Positions 10,415 through 22,014 of a DNA stretch of 64,000 nucleotides are shown piece by piece. The position numbers and the translations under genes are program-made. Source of the DNA: Neoconidiobolus thromboides FSU 785 (Eukaryota; Entomophthoromycota; Entomophthoromycetes; Entomophthorales; Neoconidiobolaceae). The notes below the pieces were generated by a model. That model worked only from the letters and a program-made list of their open reading frames with translations. It ran no database searches and was not told where the DNA came from. The stretch covers positions 21,856-85,855 of the forward strand of contig MU626345.1 of NCBI GenBank assembly GCA_025603075.1. Direction: 5' to 3'. The first letter of the stretch is position 1; every line of letters begins with the position of its first letter.

Positions 10415-10524
10415 CTTGTAAAGTTTAAAAAACTGTATATATTGTTTAAAAAAACTAAATAAACCTTTTTTTCTTATAAATTTTATGTCTTTCTAACAAA
10501 TTATTTTATTTCAAATTTTGAATT

Positions 10525-12696
10525 TTAATGCAAAGTTGGCATATTTACGGTAGCTCTGGTAGAAGTGGCATCTTCTTCACGCCATAAAGAAGTTATAGTT
10601 TTAAGTTGGGTATAAAATTGGACACCAGAACGACCATAAAAGTTAATATCTCCACGAATAGAGTCTCTAGATCCAGTGAAAGCGAACATCGGAAGTGGGA
10701 CAGGCTAAATAAGACGTATTAAATAAATATGATAAATAAGTTAAAAGTTATATTACAATTGGAACATTAACACCCTATAAAAAAATAAAAGTTAGCACTC
10801 GTTTTGCAAACTAAATAATTAAAAACTTACAACTTGACCGATATCAATTTCTTTACAGAATTTCTTGGAAACAGAGCCTGAAGTGGTAAAGATAGCAGTA
10901 CCATTACCATAACGATTAGCGTTGACGACACTGATGGCATCATCTAAAGTATCGACATCAAGACATACTAATACTGGAGCAAAGATTTCTTCTTGATAAC
11001 ATTTCATGTGTGGTTTGACATTAGTGATAATAGTGGGACCTAAAAAGTTTCCTTTTTCATAACCAGCAACCTAAAATTGTTAAGTAAATTGAACTAAATA
11101 AGAGTATAGCTTTGTTACAGTTGGGTTACGACCATCAAGGATGACGTTAGCACCTTCATCAATAGCTGATTGAATAAGATCATGAGCACGTTTAAGGGCC
11201 TTTTAATAAATTAGTTAGTATGATTGCAAACTAAACTATCGATGATAATTACATCTTTAGAGATCATTGGACCAATATCAGTATTGGCTTGGAAACCTTC
11301 ATTAACACTTAATTTTTGAGCACGCTCAACAAGTTCAGGCAACCTAAAAAAGAAATTTAAAAAAACATCACCTGTCTTATCAAAAATAGTTACCATTCTT
11401 TAGATTCACCAACGAAGACAGCAGTTGAAAGAGCCATACATCTTTGACCAGCAGCACCGAAAGCAGCACCAGTCAAAGCATTAAGAGTATGGTTTTTATT
11501 AGCATCTGGCATAATTACACCATGGTTTTTAGCACCTAAATTAGCCTAAATAATAATAAATGCGAACCAAACTTAACTATCTACTATCTTACTTGGACTC
11601 TCTTTCCGTTTTTACTACCACGTTCATGAATATATTTACCAGCATGATCGGAACCAACGAAGGAGATAGCTTTGATACTTGGTTCATCACAAATAAAGTT
11701 AACGGTATCTACTGAACCATGTACAACATTTAATACACCTTTAGGAATACCAGCTTGCTCAGCTAATTCAGCTAAAATCATCATTGCTCCTGGATCTTTT
11801 TCAGATGGTTTAATGATAATAGTATTACCGGTGGCAATAGCTACTGGGAACATCTGATAGGGTTTACAGTTATTATTTTATTCCTGAGTTTAATTATATT
11901 AATTACCCATAATGGAATCATAGCTGGAAAATTGAATGGACAGATACCACCAACAACACCTAACGGTTCACGTACGGTGTAGGTATCCATATCTTTAGCT
12001 ACTTCAGTAATTTGTCCTAAAGTGTATTCTGGTAATCCACACATCGATTCAACGACCTCTAAATAAAATTTAAATAATTTTCAATAATAGTAAATAACTA
12101 AGCTTACGTAATCCACGTAGTACGTCACCTTTAGCATCTGGGAAAGTTTTTCCTTGTTCAGTAACAATGGAAGTAGCAATACGATCCTATTTAACTATAT
12201 TAGTAAAAAGTAATAAATTCCCAATATGATATTACCATGTTGTTACGAATAAGAGCTTGTAAGTCTAACATTTTACGTTGACGAGATAAAACAGAGGTAT
12301 TTCTCCAAGTTTTAAAAGCTTCTTTAGCAGTTGAAGCGGCATAAGCCAATTCTTCTGGAGTAGATTCTGGAACCAAAGTTAAAAGTTCTTGGGTGGCCTA
12401 AGTAAATAAAAAGTAAATAAAACAAGCGCAATATAATTAATGTTAATAATCTTACCGGATTACGAAGTTCAATCCATTTTTTAGTTTTGGATTCAACAAA
12501 CTCGCCATTGATATAATTTTTAGTTACATATTTTGGTTGTTCATGATTTAAGACGCTAACAGTGAAGTTGCGTACTTTGAAAGATAATGTTTTCTTTGAG
12601 GAAAGCCTAAAAAATATATAAACATCCTTTCTTTATCTATAACCATATAGTAAATTACTGTGCTAACTTAAAACCTTTTAGTGTATTAATGAGCAT
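10525..12696 (-). CDS. ALDH6A1: Methylmalonate-semialdehyde dehydrogenase, mitochondrial
   Basis: CoA-dependent oxidation of methylmalonate and malonate semialdehydes in valine and pyrimidine breakdown. Twelve exons: 12659-12696, 12456-12606, 12236-12397, 12108-12186, 11907-12058, 11593-11853, 11394-11545, 11253-11343, 11119-11199, 10831-11070, 10757-10774 and 10525-10704. Introns are 47-58 nt. They join in frame to 534 residues, the usual family length. Catalytic Cys317 lies in G-A-A-G-Q-R-C-M-A. The block P-F-N-F-P-A-M-I-P and the C-terminus [19 protein letters not shown] are diagnostic of the CoA-dependent branch. The first exon and the start of the second give a basic mitochondrial presequence. 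Exon 11 is an 18-nt microexon coding G-V-N-V-P-I. Confidence 0.95.
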
Positions 12697-13545
12697 CTTA
12701 AAAAATTACTTTTATTATATAACTCGAATTTCGAAATTTATACTATCTTTTTAGCCACCTCGGCATAGCCAATCACTATCGACTATGATTCTCACCTTTC
12801 GTCAAGTAAGCTTTTAGATATTATTCTTATCCCTTTTGTCGAGATTACTAAATTTACTACTCAACTTACTTTTAATTTTAGTCTTTATCAGCTGATTCGG
12901 TGAAAGATTAAAGCTGTGTAAAGGTAGCCAATAAATGGGCAAATAATATTTGAAACTTGACCTATCACTAGGTTTAGTTTGCTAAAAAAATACAATGTTT
13001 ATTCATTTTATCTATTGATATTTATTAGGGTTCGTGTATGTTTAGGCGATTTTTAATTAAGGAATTAAGTAGAAACTTATCTGGTTTCTAATATATCTAT
13101 TTTAAAATACCTAAAAAGGGGCTAGTAGCTGACCTGCTGTAATAAGCAATCTCCCGATTTTAAAGGTAAACCATATTAAATATTTTCATAAAGTTTGTTT
13201 TCCAAAGTGATCCTGACCACTTTTCAATAATTATATCAGGGTTGCTAGTTACGAATGTGGATTTCTGAATAAATGCTTTATCCACCATGCAGCTTTTAGT
13301 TAAAATCTTTTCTCTAATTTTTTAAATAAAAATAAACTTAATTTATAACTTTAGTTTACAACTTTGGTTACTTATATTACTACTCGTATAACTATAAATA
13401 ATAGATTAAGTTAAATTAAATGCTAAACTTGACAACTTATTAAATAAAGGACATTTTTTTCAGATTTCAGTTTTAATATCTATAAAGAAACTGACTAAGT
13501 AAGTGTATTACAATTATAAATTAATCATTGTCACATTGTAAACTT
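12697..13545. other. Intergenic, promoter side of ALDH6A1 and 3' flank of eIF5B
   Basis: Less AT-rich than neighbouring spacers in places. No coding stretch, tRNA or known small RNA could be recognised. Confidence 0.5.
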
Positions 13546-16500
13546 TTAAACAATCTCAAGAATCTTTTTGAGTTTAACGATAAGTACCCATTCCTCTTTG
13601 CTTACATCCTCACGGAAAGTTTCCTTTAATACATCAATCGATTTACGTGTAATATGGGAGTAAAATTCATCCTTCTCAGTAAAGTGACGACCAAACAATT
13701 TAGGAGTTTCATTGATCCCGGACTCTATCTTTACAGCTACACCAGCACCTGCCATACCTCGTTTAACTACATCAACTGGCTTATGATTCGATTCAATACC
13801 AGTAACAGTACCTAGATTTATTACTTCTCTCTTCTTGGTTGCTGGGTCAAAGTGAACCACACAGATTGGGGTTCCAACCCTTAAAGCACCTTCTATGACA
13901 TCGGCACCAAAGATAATTGGATCACGTCTAGAAAAGATGGCACCTGGCACCATTTTAAGGACACAAGGAAAGATAGCATCAGATGCTTGATCTTTACGTT
14001 TCTGCTCTCTAATCGACTTAGAATACTCTGTGAATTTATCGAACAAATGGTAGATAATATCAGCCTTAAATATTTTAACGCCTAATTGTTCAGCAATAGC
14101 ATTAGCATCTTTATCAACCTCAACATCGAAAGCTAAAAGTACTGCATACTCTCTAGCTTTTTCTAACATCGTAGAGCATCTAATAACATCCCTCTTATAA
14201 ACTGGACCAATATTGATACCTGAAACTGGGATCTTGGATACCCTTAAGAATTCTAAAAGAGCTTCTAATGAACCTAAAGTACTTGCTTGTACACTTACAC
14301 CACGACCGGAGGTATCAATAGATTTCAATAAAGTTTGAAGATCTTCCATAACTTCATCCATTAAATCTTCCTCATCATCATCAGGCCCAACTACAAGTAA
14401 TCGAGAACCAGCAATAGCCTTTTCAAGATCTGGAGCAGAAATCTTAACACCAAGAGCTGCCTTGACACGCTTATGATGAACATATGATGATTTAACTCTT
14501 AACTCTTTAAGAGGTTGAGGCGTAAGAAGTGCTCTTACTTGTGTAACAATAGGTCCATTCAAACCACAAACAACAATACGATCACCTTCATTCAAATAAC
14601 CATTAGAAAGCACTACATCAATAGTTGTACCAAGACCTTCGATTACTTTAACTTCTAAAACAGTACATTCAAGTTCAGAAACGTACATTAATTTATCAGT
14701 TAATCTGGTTTGTGTCAAAGTGACCAAGAGATCGAGAATATCTGGTACACCTTCACCAGTAATAGCTGAAGTAGGTACAAACGATACATACTTAGCGAAA
14801 TTCTTATTTTCGTAATAAAGTTTAGCATTAAGACCTTGTTCAGCAAAAGCTAAGATAGTCTTTTCAACTCTTGTATCAAATTCTTCTTTAACACTCTTGG
14901 TTTGTTTAGATAAAGAATCTAAAAAGCCATTGTTTGGAATTGGTTTCCATCCATAGATACGATCAATCTTGTTAAGTGCAACAATGAATGGTGTTTTACG
15001 TTGCCTTAATAAACGAATAGATTCAAGAGTTTGGGGTTCGAGCCCGTGCATAATATCTACAACCAATATAGCAATATTACAAAGGGAGGAACCTCTAGAA
15101 CGAAGATTGGTGAAAGATTCGTGACCAGGGGTATCGATAACTAAAAGACCAGGTAATTTATAATCGGCTATACTATTATTTTTAAGAATCTCAGTCTTTT
15201 GTTTAATATTTTCAATTGGGAAGTAAGTAGCACCAATTTGTTGAGTAATACCACCAGCTTCACCTTCTTGGACATTGGTTTGTCTAATTTTATCCAAAAG
15301 TTTGGTTTTACCAGTATCTACATGACCAAGGATACATGCAATAGGTGAACGTAAATCATCCTTTGACCTAGCTGCCATGGCTTCCTCAATTCTTTTATGA
15401 CGACGTTCTGATGCTTCTTTCTTCTTTTGAAGTGCAAGTTTCTTAGCATGGCTTAATTCTTCATTGCTATCATCTGAATCATCCTCTGAATCATCCTCTG
15501 AATCATCCTCTGAGTCTTCATCTTCTTCGTCTTCATCTTCTTTATTTTTAGATTCTGGAGCTTTAGTAGCAGGAGCAGCTTTACTATTGGTTTTAGGAGC
15601 TTCAACTTTCTTTTCTTCTTCTTTTTCTTCTTCCTCCTCGGAGTGGTCTTCCCAGCTTTCCTTAATTTCCTCCTTCTCTTCTTCCTCAGAGTCTTCCCAG
15701 CTATCTTTAACTCCTTCAAGCTCTTCTTTGCCTTCTTTATCAGAAGCATCCCAATCTTCTTTAACTTCTTCCTTAACTTCTTTCTTAACTTCTTTCTTAA
15801 CTTCTTTCTCAACAGCAACTTTAGGGGCTTCTGCAACCTTACCATGCTTTTTGACTATTTTAGTTTCAGATATAGTTGGACTAGGAGCAGTTGTATCTTC
15901 TTTCTTCTTGTTGTTTTTCTTTTTTGAACTATAAACAATGCGTTTTGGTTTATTATCCACAGCTTCATCAACCTTGTCGTCAGAAGTAGAGGCTAAAATG
16001 GAAGAAGAGATCATACCACTTTTAATTAATGCCTCCCTCTTAAGATCAGCTTTCCTCTTAGCTTCCTTTTGTGCTTTAGTTAAGAGTTTACCCTCTTTAC
16101 GTAATTGTTCACGTTTTTCAGCGTCTTTTTGCTTCTTGGCAAGCCTGGCTTCCTCCTTTAACCGTTCTTCTTCAGCAATACGCTTCTCTTCTTCCTCTAT
16201 TCTCTTCTTTTCCTCCTCTTCGAGACGACGTATTTCTTCTTCTAATGCCTTGGTTTCTTCCATCTTTTTCTTAAGAGCTGCAATAACTCCACCTGGACCT
16301 TTCTTTTTACCTTTACCTTTACCTTTAGAAGCTTCCTCCACTTGTTCAACTGGTGTCTCTTCAGCACCAAAATTCTCTTCAGCTTCAGCTTTTTTCCTTT
16401 CAGCTTCAGCTTTCTTCTTTTCAGCTTTTTGGCGTTCTTTTCTTTCCTTTTCTTTTTGTTTGGCAGATTTAAGTTTAGGTGCGGAATCCTCTTCAATGTC

Positions 16501-17408
16501 AACATTTTTAGCTTTAACTAGTTCCTCTTTAGCCTTGACTGGTTCATTTTCAGCTGGTGCAGCGTCTTCAGCACCCAAATCAGCATAAAGATCCTCTTCT
16601 AAATCATAAGCTTGCTTCTTCTTTCCTTTTCCTTTTCCTTTTCCTTTCTTTGGGGCTTCAGTTGAAGCAACTGGAGCTACTGAGTCATCCTCGATAAGGG
16701 CAGCTAAGGCATCTAAGTCATCGTCCTTCTTATTTTTCTTTTTCTTCCCTTTTCCAGTTGAAGGAGCTGGAATGGATGAATCTTCAATCAAAGCAGCTAA
16801 AGCATCGAGCTCATCATCCTTCTTTTTATCTTTTTTACCTTTTTTACCACCTTTTTGGGTTGTAACTGGAGCAGATATATTTTCGACTTCTTCTTTATCT
16901 TCTTCAGCGACTTCATCTTCTAAAGCATCAAAAGAGATTTGTTCTTTACCTTTACCCTTTTTAGGTTTCACAGGAGCCTCATCAACATCCATATCTTCTA
17001 GAGCATCAAACGAAAAAGTGTTGGACTTTTTCGAACCTTTACCCTTCTTTTTTGATACTGGAGCATTAAAAGAATCAGCTTCTTCGTCCGATAAGTTTGC
17101 TAAAGTTAAGATATCTGGGGCATCGGTATTGTCATCAAAAGCAGCGTTCTTTTTTTTGGATTTTTTATCCTTCTTTTTAACACTTTTGGAAATCATTGAC
17201 ATTAAACCACCTTCTTCTTCTTCACCAAGAAGTGCTAAAAGGTTTGTTTTTTTATTGTCATCCAACTCTTCTTTTTGCTCAAGAGCAGTAAGATCAGTAT
17301 CGATTTCTGGACCATCCCTAAAAGATAGTTAATTAATATACAATAAATGAGAAATCTCAATTACCAGTAATCATCTTGTTGTTTTTTTCCACCTTTCTTT
17401 TTACCCAT
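13546..17408 (-). CDS. FUN12: Translation initiation factor eIF5B (IF2-type GTPase)
   Basis: Joins the 60S subunit to the 48S complex and checks initiator tRNA. Two exons, 17365-17408 and 13546-17317, with a 47-nt intron splitting a Trp codon, give 1271 residues. The true start M-G-K-K-K-G-G-K-K lies in exon 1 and is conserved. Residues 1 to about 665 are charged, low-complexity Lys/Glu sequence. The GTPase domain begins with G-H-V-D-T-G-K-T-K near residue 679, followed by D-T-P-G-H-E and N-K-I-D. The C-terminus with F-P-C-V-L-K, R-D-P-I and F-G-R-H-F belongs to domains III-IV. The charged part creates long antisense open frames that are not genes. Confidence 0.97.
15481..15516. repeat. Short tandem repeat inside eIF5B
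   Basis: Three 12-bp units (ATCCTCTGAATC-like) that code the repeated acidic D-S-E-D string in the disordered N-terminal half of eIF5B. Confidence 0.8.
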
Positions 17409-18295
17409 TTTTAATATAAAGTTAAGTAGTTATCTTAAACTATAGTTAATTTTATTTGATTCTTATTGTAAGAATAAGAATAAAAAGCAAAAATTAAAAA
17501 TTGGGGCAGCTGCGTATTAATGATGAGAAAAAATAGCTGCGAATTTTGTTTTGCAGAAGCTGAAATTTCTTTTGGGCAATAATTTCATCAATTTTATTTG
17601 GAAATGCTGTTCTGGATGGATGTTTTCGATTTTGAATAATAATCTTAATATTTAAAATTTTAAAATTTTAAGTTACTATAAGCTATAATGTTTTATTAGA
17701 AGCGAAACCAGCCCAGTTGTATGTATAAAACAATAGCTAGTTATGAAATTTCATGATGGTGGAAAAGTCAATTAGATGCTATAAAATGAATAACTTTTAT
17801 TTTATAAAATCTATTTTGGAATGCTTCGAATCATTTTTTTTTAGTTTGGTCAAGATATCATTTACTATGTCAAATGCTATACTATTAAATGAGTATGCTC
17901 TTAATACCTATTGACATATGTTGCTTTTGTATATTATTGTAAAGTGATGAATCTAATAATATCGTAATTTTATTAGTATTATAATAGAAGATGAAAATTT
18001 ATAAATACCTATTAAGATAAATGTATTAGCTATTGTATGTTTAAATAATAAAATTTGTTAAAACTTCTAATTTTATATTACTTTTGATTTCACAATGATA
18101 GAGCAAATTCAAGAATGGAAAAGTCTCAAATTTAAAACGCGAAATCCAAGTATTTAGATTTTAAATTAAATAAAGTCCTAATTTTCCAAAGAATTAAATT
18201 GTACTCAAAAAATAATTCGGTTAAAGATAGAAAACCTTTATCTTTTAATCCATTTAAATTATAGAATTTTAAAAAACTTAATTAATTAAATAGAT
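17409..18295. other. Divergent promoter region between eIF5B and the symporter
   Basis: 887 bp of AT-rich spacer between two genes transcribed away from each other. No gene or repeat is recognised, and no clear TATA box is near either start. Confidence 0.5.
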
Positions 18296-19900
18296 ATGGA
18301 TGAGACACCAGAAAGAGTACCATTGCCTTTAGACGATACTACCAAAATTGTTATATGGGTGTTATGTTTAGGTGGTGTAGTATTGTTTGCATTATTTGCT
18401 GTCGTATGCACTTATATTTATCAACGTAAAAAACCGGAACTTATTAATGAGTTAGAGTTCTTTTTAACTGCAAGAAACACTCAACCCACAATTCGAGTAG
18501 CGTGGAGTTTTGTTGCTGGTGTATTAGGTGCTTGGATCTTAGCTGGTCCACCAGGCTATGCAGTCACTGCAGGTGTAATTGGTTTAATATTTTATGCTTT
18601 AGCTTCTGGTTTACCAGTTTTATTACTTGCTTTTGTTGGTGACAGAATACAAAAGAAACTACCTAATGTAATTTCTTTCTGTGATTATGTTCATTATCGT
18701 TTTGGTCTCGTACCTCAAATCTATGTCGTGATTATTATGTTACTTAATATGGGTATTGGTTTAACTGCCGAATATACTGCTGTAGGTGATATCTTTGAAA
18801 ATGTATTGGGTATCAATCGTATCCCAATTTTAGTTACTGTTGGTGTGTTAACTATGGTTTATACTGCTTACGGTGGTCTTTATGTTTCTATTATTACGGA
18901 TCAAGGACAAGCCATTTTCGCTTCTTTATTATTAATAGTATTATCAATTTATGTCGGTGCTACTTTTAGACCTGAATTGGGACCACTACCCGATTTCCTT
19001 CAGCCTACATATACAGGGTTTTCATCGATTGCAGCTATGCCAATATCCTTATTTTGTGCAACTGTTTATTCAGAAGCACCATGGCAACGTATTTGGGCTT
19101 CAGAGAATCCACAAGCTCTTAAAACTGGAGCTGCATTAGCTAGTTTTATTATTTTTGTTTTCGTTTTCGTATTTGGATTATTTGGCTTTTTAGCTGCATG
19201 GGCAGGTTATCCCACAGATGATCCAAATCTTTTGGTTTTTTCTTTATTAGCTCATGGTGAAAAAGTAGCCCCTTCTTGGATCATTGTGATAATGGCTTTA
19301 CTAATTATTACTATGAATGAATCTGCTGTTGACAGTTTTCAAAATGCTTTGGTAGATACTATTTCTACTATGGTATTAAGAAACCGCTCAGTTAATTGGG
19401 CTCGTGGGTTAGTAGTTCTTATTAATATTCCAATTATTATAGTTTCATTACAAAATTATCCTGTTATTAACTTATTTTTAATTGGTAATGTTATTACTTC
19501 CACTTCAGCCTTACCCATGTTATTAGGTTTATGGGATGGAGGATATAATATTGTTACTGGAGCTTCAGTTGTATTTGGTAGTTTATTTTCTTTAATTTCA
19601 GTTATGGTTTATGGTATTATTACAATGGATGGGGATGCTAACAAAGGACTCAATTTTGTGTTTTTTGAATCCTATGATTATCCTACTTTCTTAATTGCTA
19701 CTGGGTTTTCTTTAATTGGTGTAGCCCTCTGGGTAGCTGCTGTAAAAGTAATTGAGCTTTTAGGTATTCGTACCATATACTTGCCAGGGTTTAAACCAGG
19801 TTATTTAAATACTACAAATGATGCATTTGATAACACTGATCCACTTGCTATCAATTCTCATTCTCATACTCCTAAATCAAACGACAGTAGAAATCATTAA
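18296..19900 (+). CDS. Sodium:solute symporter family transporter
   Basis: Single exon, 534 residues, with about 13 hydrophobic segments as usual for the SSS (SLC5/PutP/DUR3) superfamily. The N-terminus starts outside with an acidic stretch before the first helix at about 18-42. The segment with E-F-F-L-T-A-R-N-T between helices 1 and 2 and the A-Y-G-G-L-Y-V-S-I-I-T-D-Q block are typical SSS sequence. The hydrophilic C-terminal tail is rich in Asn, Ser and His. The closest functional group is likely the fungal DUR3-like branch (urea, polyamines), but the substrate cannot be fixed from sequence. Confidence 0.85.
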   Translation: MDETPERVPLPLDDTTKIVIWVLCLGGVVLFALFAVVCTYIYQRKKPELINELEFFLTARNTQPTIRVAWSFVAGVLGAWILAGPPGYAVTAGVIGLIFYALASGLPVLLLAFVGDRIQKKLPNVISFCDYVHYRFGLVPQIYVVIIMLLNMGIGLTAEYTAVGDIFENVLGINRIPILVTVGVLTMVYTAYGGLYVSIITDQGQAIFASLLLIVLSIYVGATFRPELGPLPDFLQPTYTGFSSIAAMPISLFCATVYSEAPWQRIWASENPQALKTGAALASFIIFVFVFVFGLFGFLAAWAGYPTDDPNLLVFSLLAHGEKVAPSWIIVIMALLIITMNESAVDSFQNALVDTISTMVLRNRSVNWARGLVVLINIPIIIVSLQNYPVINLFLIGNVITSTSALPMLLGLWDGGYNIVTGASVVFGSLFSLISVMVYGIITMDGDANKGLNFVFFESYDYPTFLIATGFSLIGVALWVAAVKVIELLGIRTIYLPGFKPGYLNTTNDAFDNTDPLAINSHSHTPKSNDSRNH

Positions 19901-19956
19901 GTTAAGATACTATATGCTTTAGAATAAACTTAATTTTATATTCGATTATTACTATA

Positions 19957-20056
19957 TGGGGATGTATTTTTGTGTTTAAGAATTTTATTGACAATTTTTC
20001 CGCTTAAATAGCGCTCAAAAAATAGAAAGAATAATGAAGTTGAAAAAACACTCCCA
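19957..20056 (+). mobile_element. MITE copy 9
   Basis: 100 bp, TGGGGATG to CACTCCCA, forward orientation, TA on both sides. It starts 56 bp after the symporter stop codon and may lie in its 3' untranslated region. Confidence 0.92.
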
Positions 20057-20217
20057 TATATTGTTATTTTGAACTTATTTATTCATTTACAATTATCATG
20101 ATAGTCATTATAAATCAATGTTACGCTTCAGTTAAACTATCTTTTAAAAATTACATGTCTAGAACAATGTTTATAAATGTACTGAGATAAATATAAATTA
20201 TAAAAATTTTAGTCTAA

Positions 20218-21715
20218 AGTCACTACAAGTAGTAGGATCAAAGAATCCGTTCTCCAGAAGCTCACAATCTTTCTTAGATTATTTTAATCTGAGGGATGAA
20301 AGAAGAAACTCTTTAACTAAGAAAGATTTTTACTCAGAAACACAATTTATGTTAGAGAAGGGTTTGATTGAGGCTTAAAGACCCTTTCATACTACTGGAG
20401 GTGAATAATACAAATAATATAAGCGATATTTAGTGAAAGGAATAAAGTGGAATAAGATGTAGATAAATCTGAAGCAATGGAAAGGTCTTTATACTAATAA
20501 ATAAATAAAAATTGGTATAATTCACTAAAACATGAGATACTTTATTATAGATAGACTGAACTTAAGAACATAATAAAAAACGATGGGATAGCAAACCAAT
20601 ATCCAAAATTATTTATGTTTTTCTATAATATTTTGGCAAACATTAAATAAAAACACTACTTTAAATCACATAAACAATTTTGTATCAAATTGTTTTTTAG
20701 ATTATATTTCAAATATACTAAGCAAATATGAATAAAATATAGATATCTAAAACTAAGATATACACTGCCCACGAAATAATTTACTTGGTATACTATCTAA
20801 ACATTTCTTAAAAGACCTTGGATTCATAATGAATAGATATTTTATTAGATAAAGCCAAGTTTACAAAATAGGTTAGAGTGTCATTTGGTAGGAGCCTTGA
20901 TGCTCTAAATACTGAACTTTAGCCTTTTGGTCCTACAAAAAATATCATGTTTTTAGTCTATTCATCATTCAATATATAGATGTGATCCAAGTAAGTTGGA
21001 GTCAATGCCTTCTGAACAAAATTCATAATATATATGGTAAATCGTTTAAAGAACGGGCCTTACAAAACTGGAAGCAAAGGTAGGTTTGAATTCATCTAAT
21101 GAAAGTTTTAGGTGACAAGAGAAAAGGGAGGAATGGTCAATACTACAGGTGATTAGATCGAAAATTGCTTTGGATCCTAAATTTAGTGCACAAGAACAGC
21201 CGAAGGATCAGTGGATTTTCCTTTTAAATTTAATACAATCAAGTATTATAATACTATCAATGAAATCAAAGTTGAAATCAATTCAAACCTAGTGAGAAAT
21301 CAAAAAAGAAGAGGTTTTCAGATAGGACGATTACTAATAAAATATACGAAAGACTAAATCTAGTCACTGATTTACCTATAATGTTACAAGTGTTATCAAT
21401 TAGCGTTGTTAGTTTAAAATTAAGATATGGGGATGTATTTTTGTGTTTAAGGATTTCACTAATAGGTTTTCTACTCAAATAGTGCTTAAAAGATGGAAAA
21501 AGTGATGAAGCCAAAAAAACATCCCCATATAGAGCTCTGAAGGGAGAGTTTAAATATATTAGAGCTAGAGTTCTTGAGGAAAGTATTGGATATTAAGCAA
21601 ACGCATGAAAACAATGAAAGTTATCAATGTTAGTTATCCAACCTGTTAATATGGAGGAAGTATAAACGTTGATATGTTTGATAGATTTAGTCATTATAAT
21701 CATAGCATAATTTAA
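20218..21715 (+). pseudogene. Decayed transposon region, possibly piggyBac-like
   Basis: Less AT-rich than the surrounding spacer, with coding flavour in short open pieces, for example about 50 codons at 20215-20375. Near the right end (21605-21711) one frame reads M-K-V-I-N-V-S-Y-P-T-C, a stop, then Y-G-G-S-I-N-V-D-M-F-D-R-F-S-H-Y-N-H-S-I. This resembles the conserved Y-N-x-x-M-G-G-V-D-x-x-D-x-x-x-x-Y-Y block of piggyBac-type transposases (DDE_Tnp_1_7). Many stops and shifts remain, so it cannot be active. MITE copy 10 is inserted in it. Superfamily assignment rests on this one block. Confidence 0.4.
21427..21527 (+). mobile_element. MITE copy 10
   Basis: 101 bp, TGGGGATG to CATCCCCA with well matched ends, forward orientation, TA on both sides. 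Nested in the decayed transposon region. Confidence 0.94.
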
Positions 21716-21917
21716 AAAATATTATCTCTTTTATTACACATAGAAATTGCTTTTGCCAATATTATTCAAACTGTCATATGTTATAAATAAATTAGCATGT
21801 AAACCAGTTTGTAGATAGCGTATATTAATCCTAAATATATTTTTTTTTATTAATGTTAATTGAAGTTTATTTAAACTACTCTAATTAAACTAATAAGTGA
21901 TTATAATATAAAGCATA

Positions 21918-22014
21918 TAAGGATGATTTTTTTGAATGGAAAAATTGCTAATAAAATTTTTAAACAAATAATGTTTAAAAGACAGAAAAAGTAATGAAAT
22001 CAAAAAAAACATAC
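21918..22014. mobile_element. MITE copy 11, rearranged
   Basis: Left end AAGGATGATTTTTTTG, then a middle part in reverse orientation (GGAAAAATTGCTAATAAAATT), then a right half in forward orientation (GTAATGAAATC, poly-A, CAT). Probably recombination or inversion between two copies. Confidence 0.65.

Noticed and set aside
15453-16505. Lys/Arg-rich frames on the - strand inside eIF5B
   Set aside because: Frame-shifted readings of the same low-complexity coding sequence.
15464-17332. Long open frames on the + strand (15464-15934, 15938-16588, 16772-17332) rich in Ser, Phe and Leu
   Set aside because: They are antisense shadows of the Lys/Glu-rich part of eIF5B.
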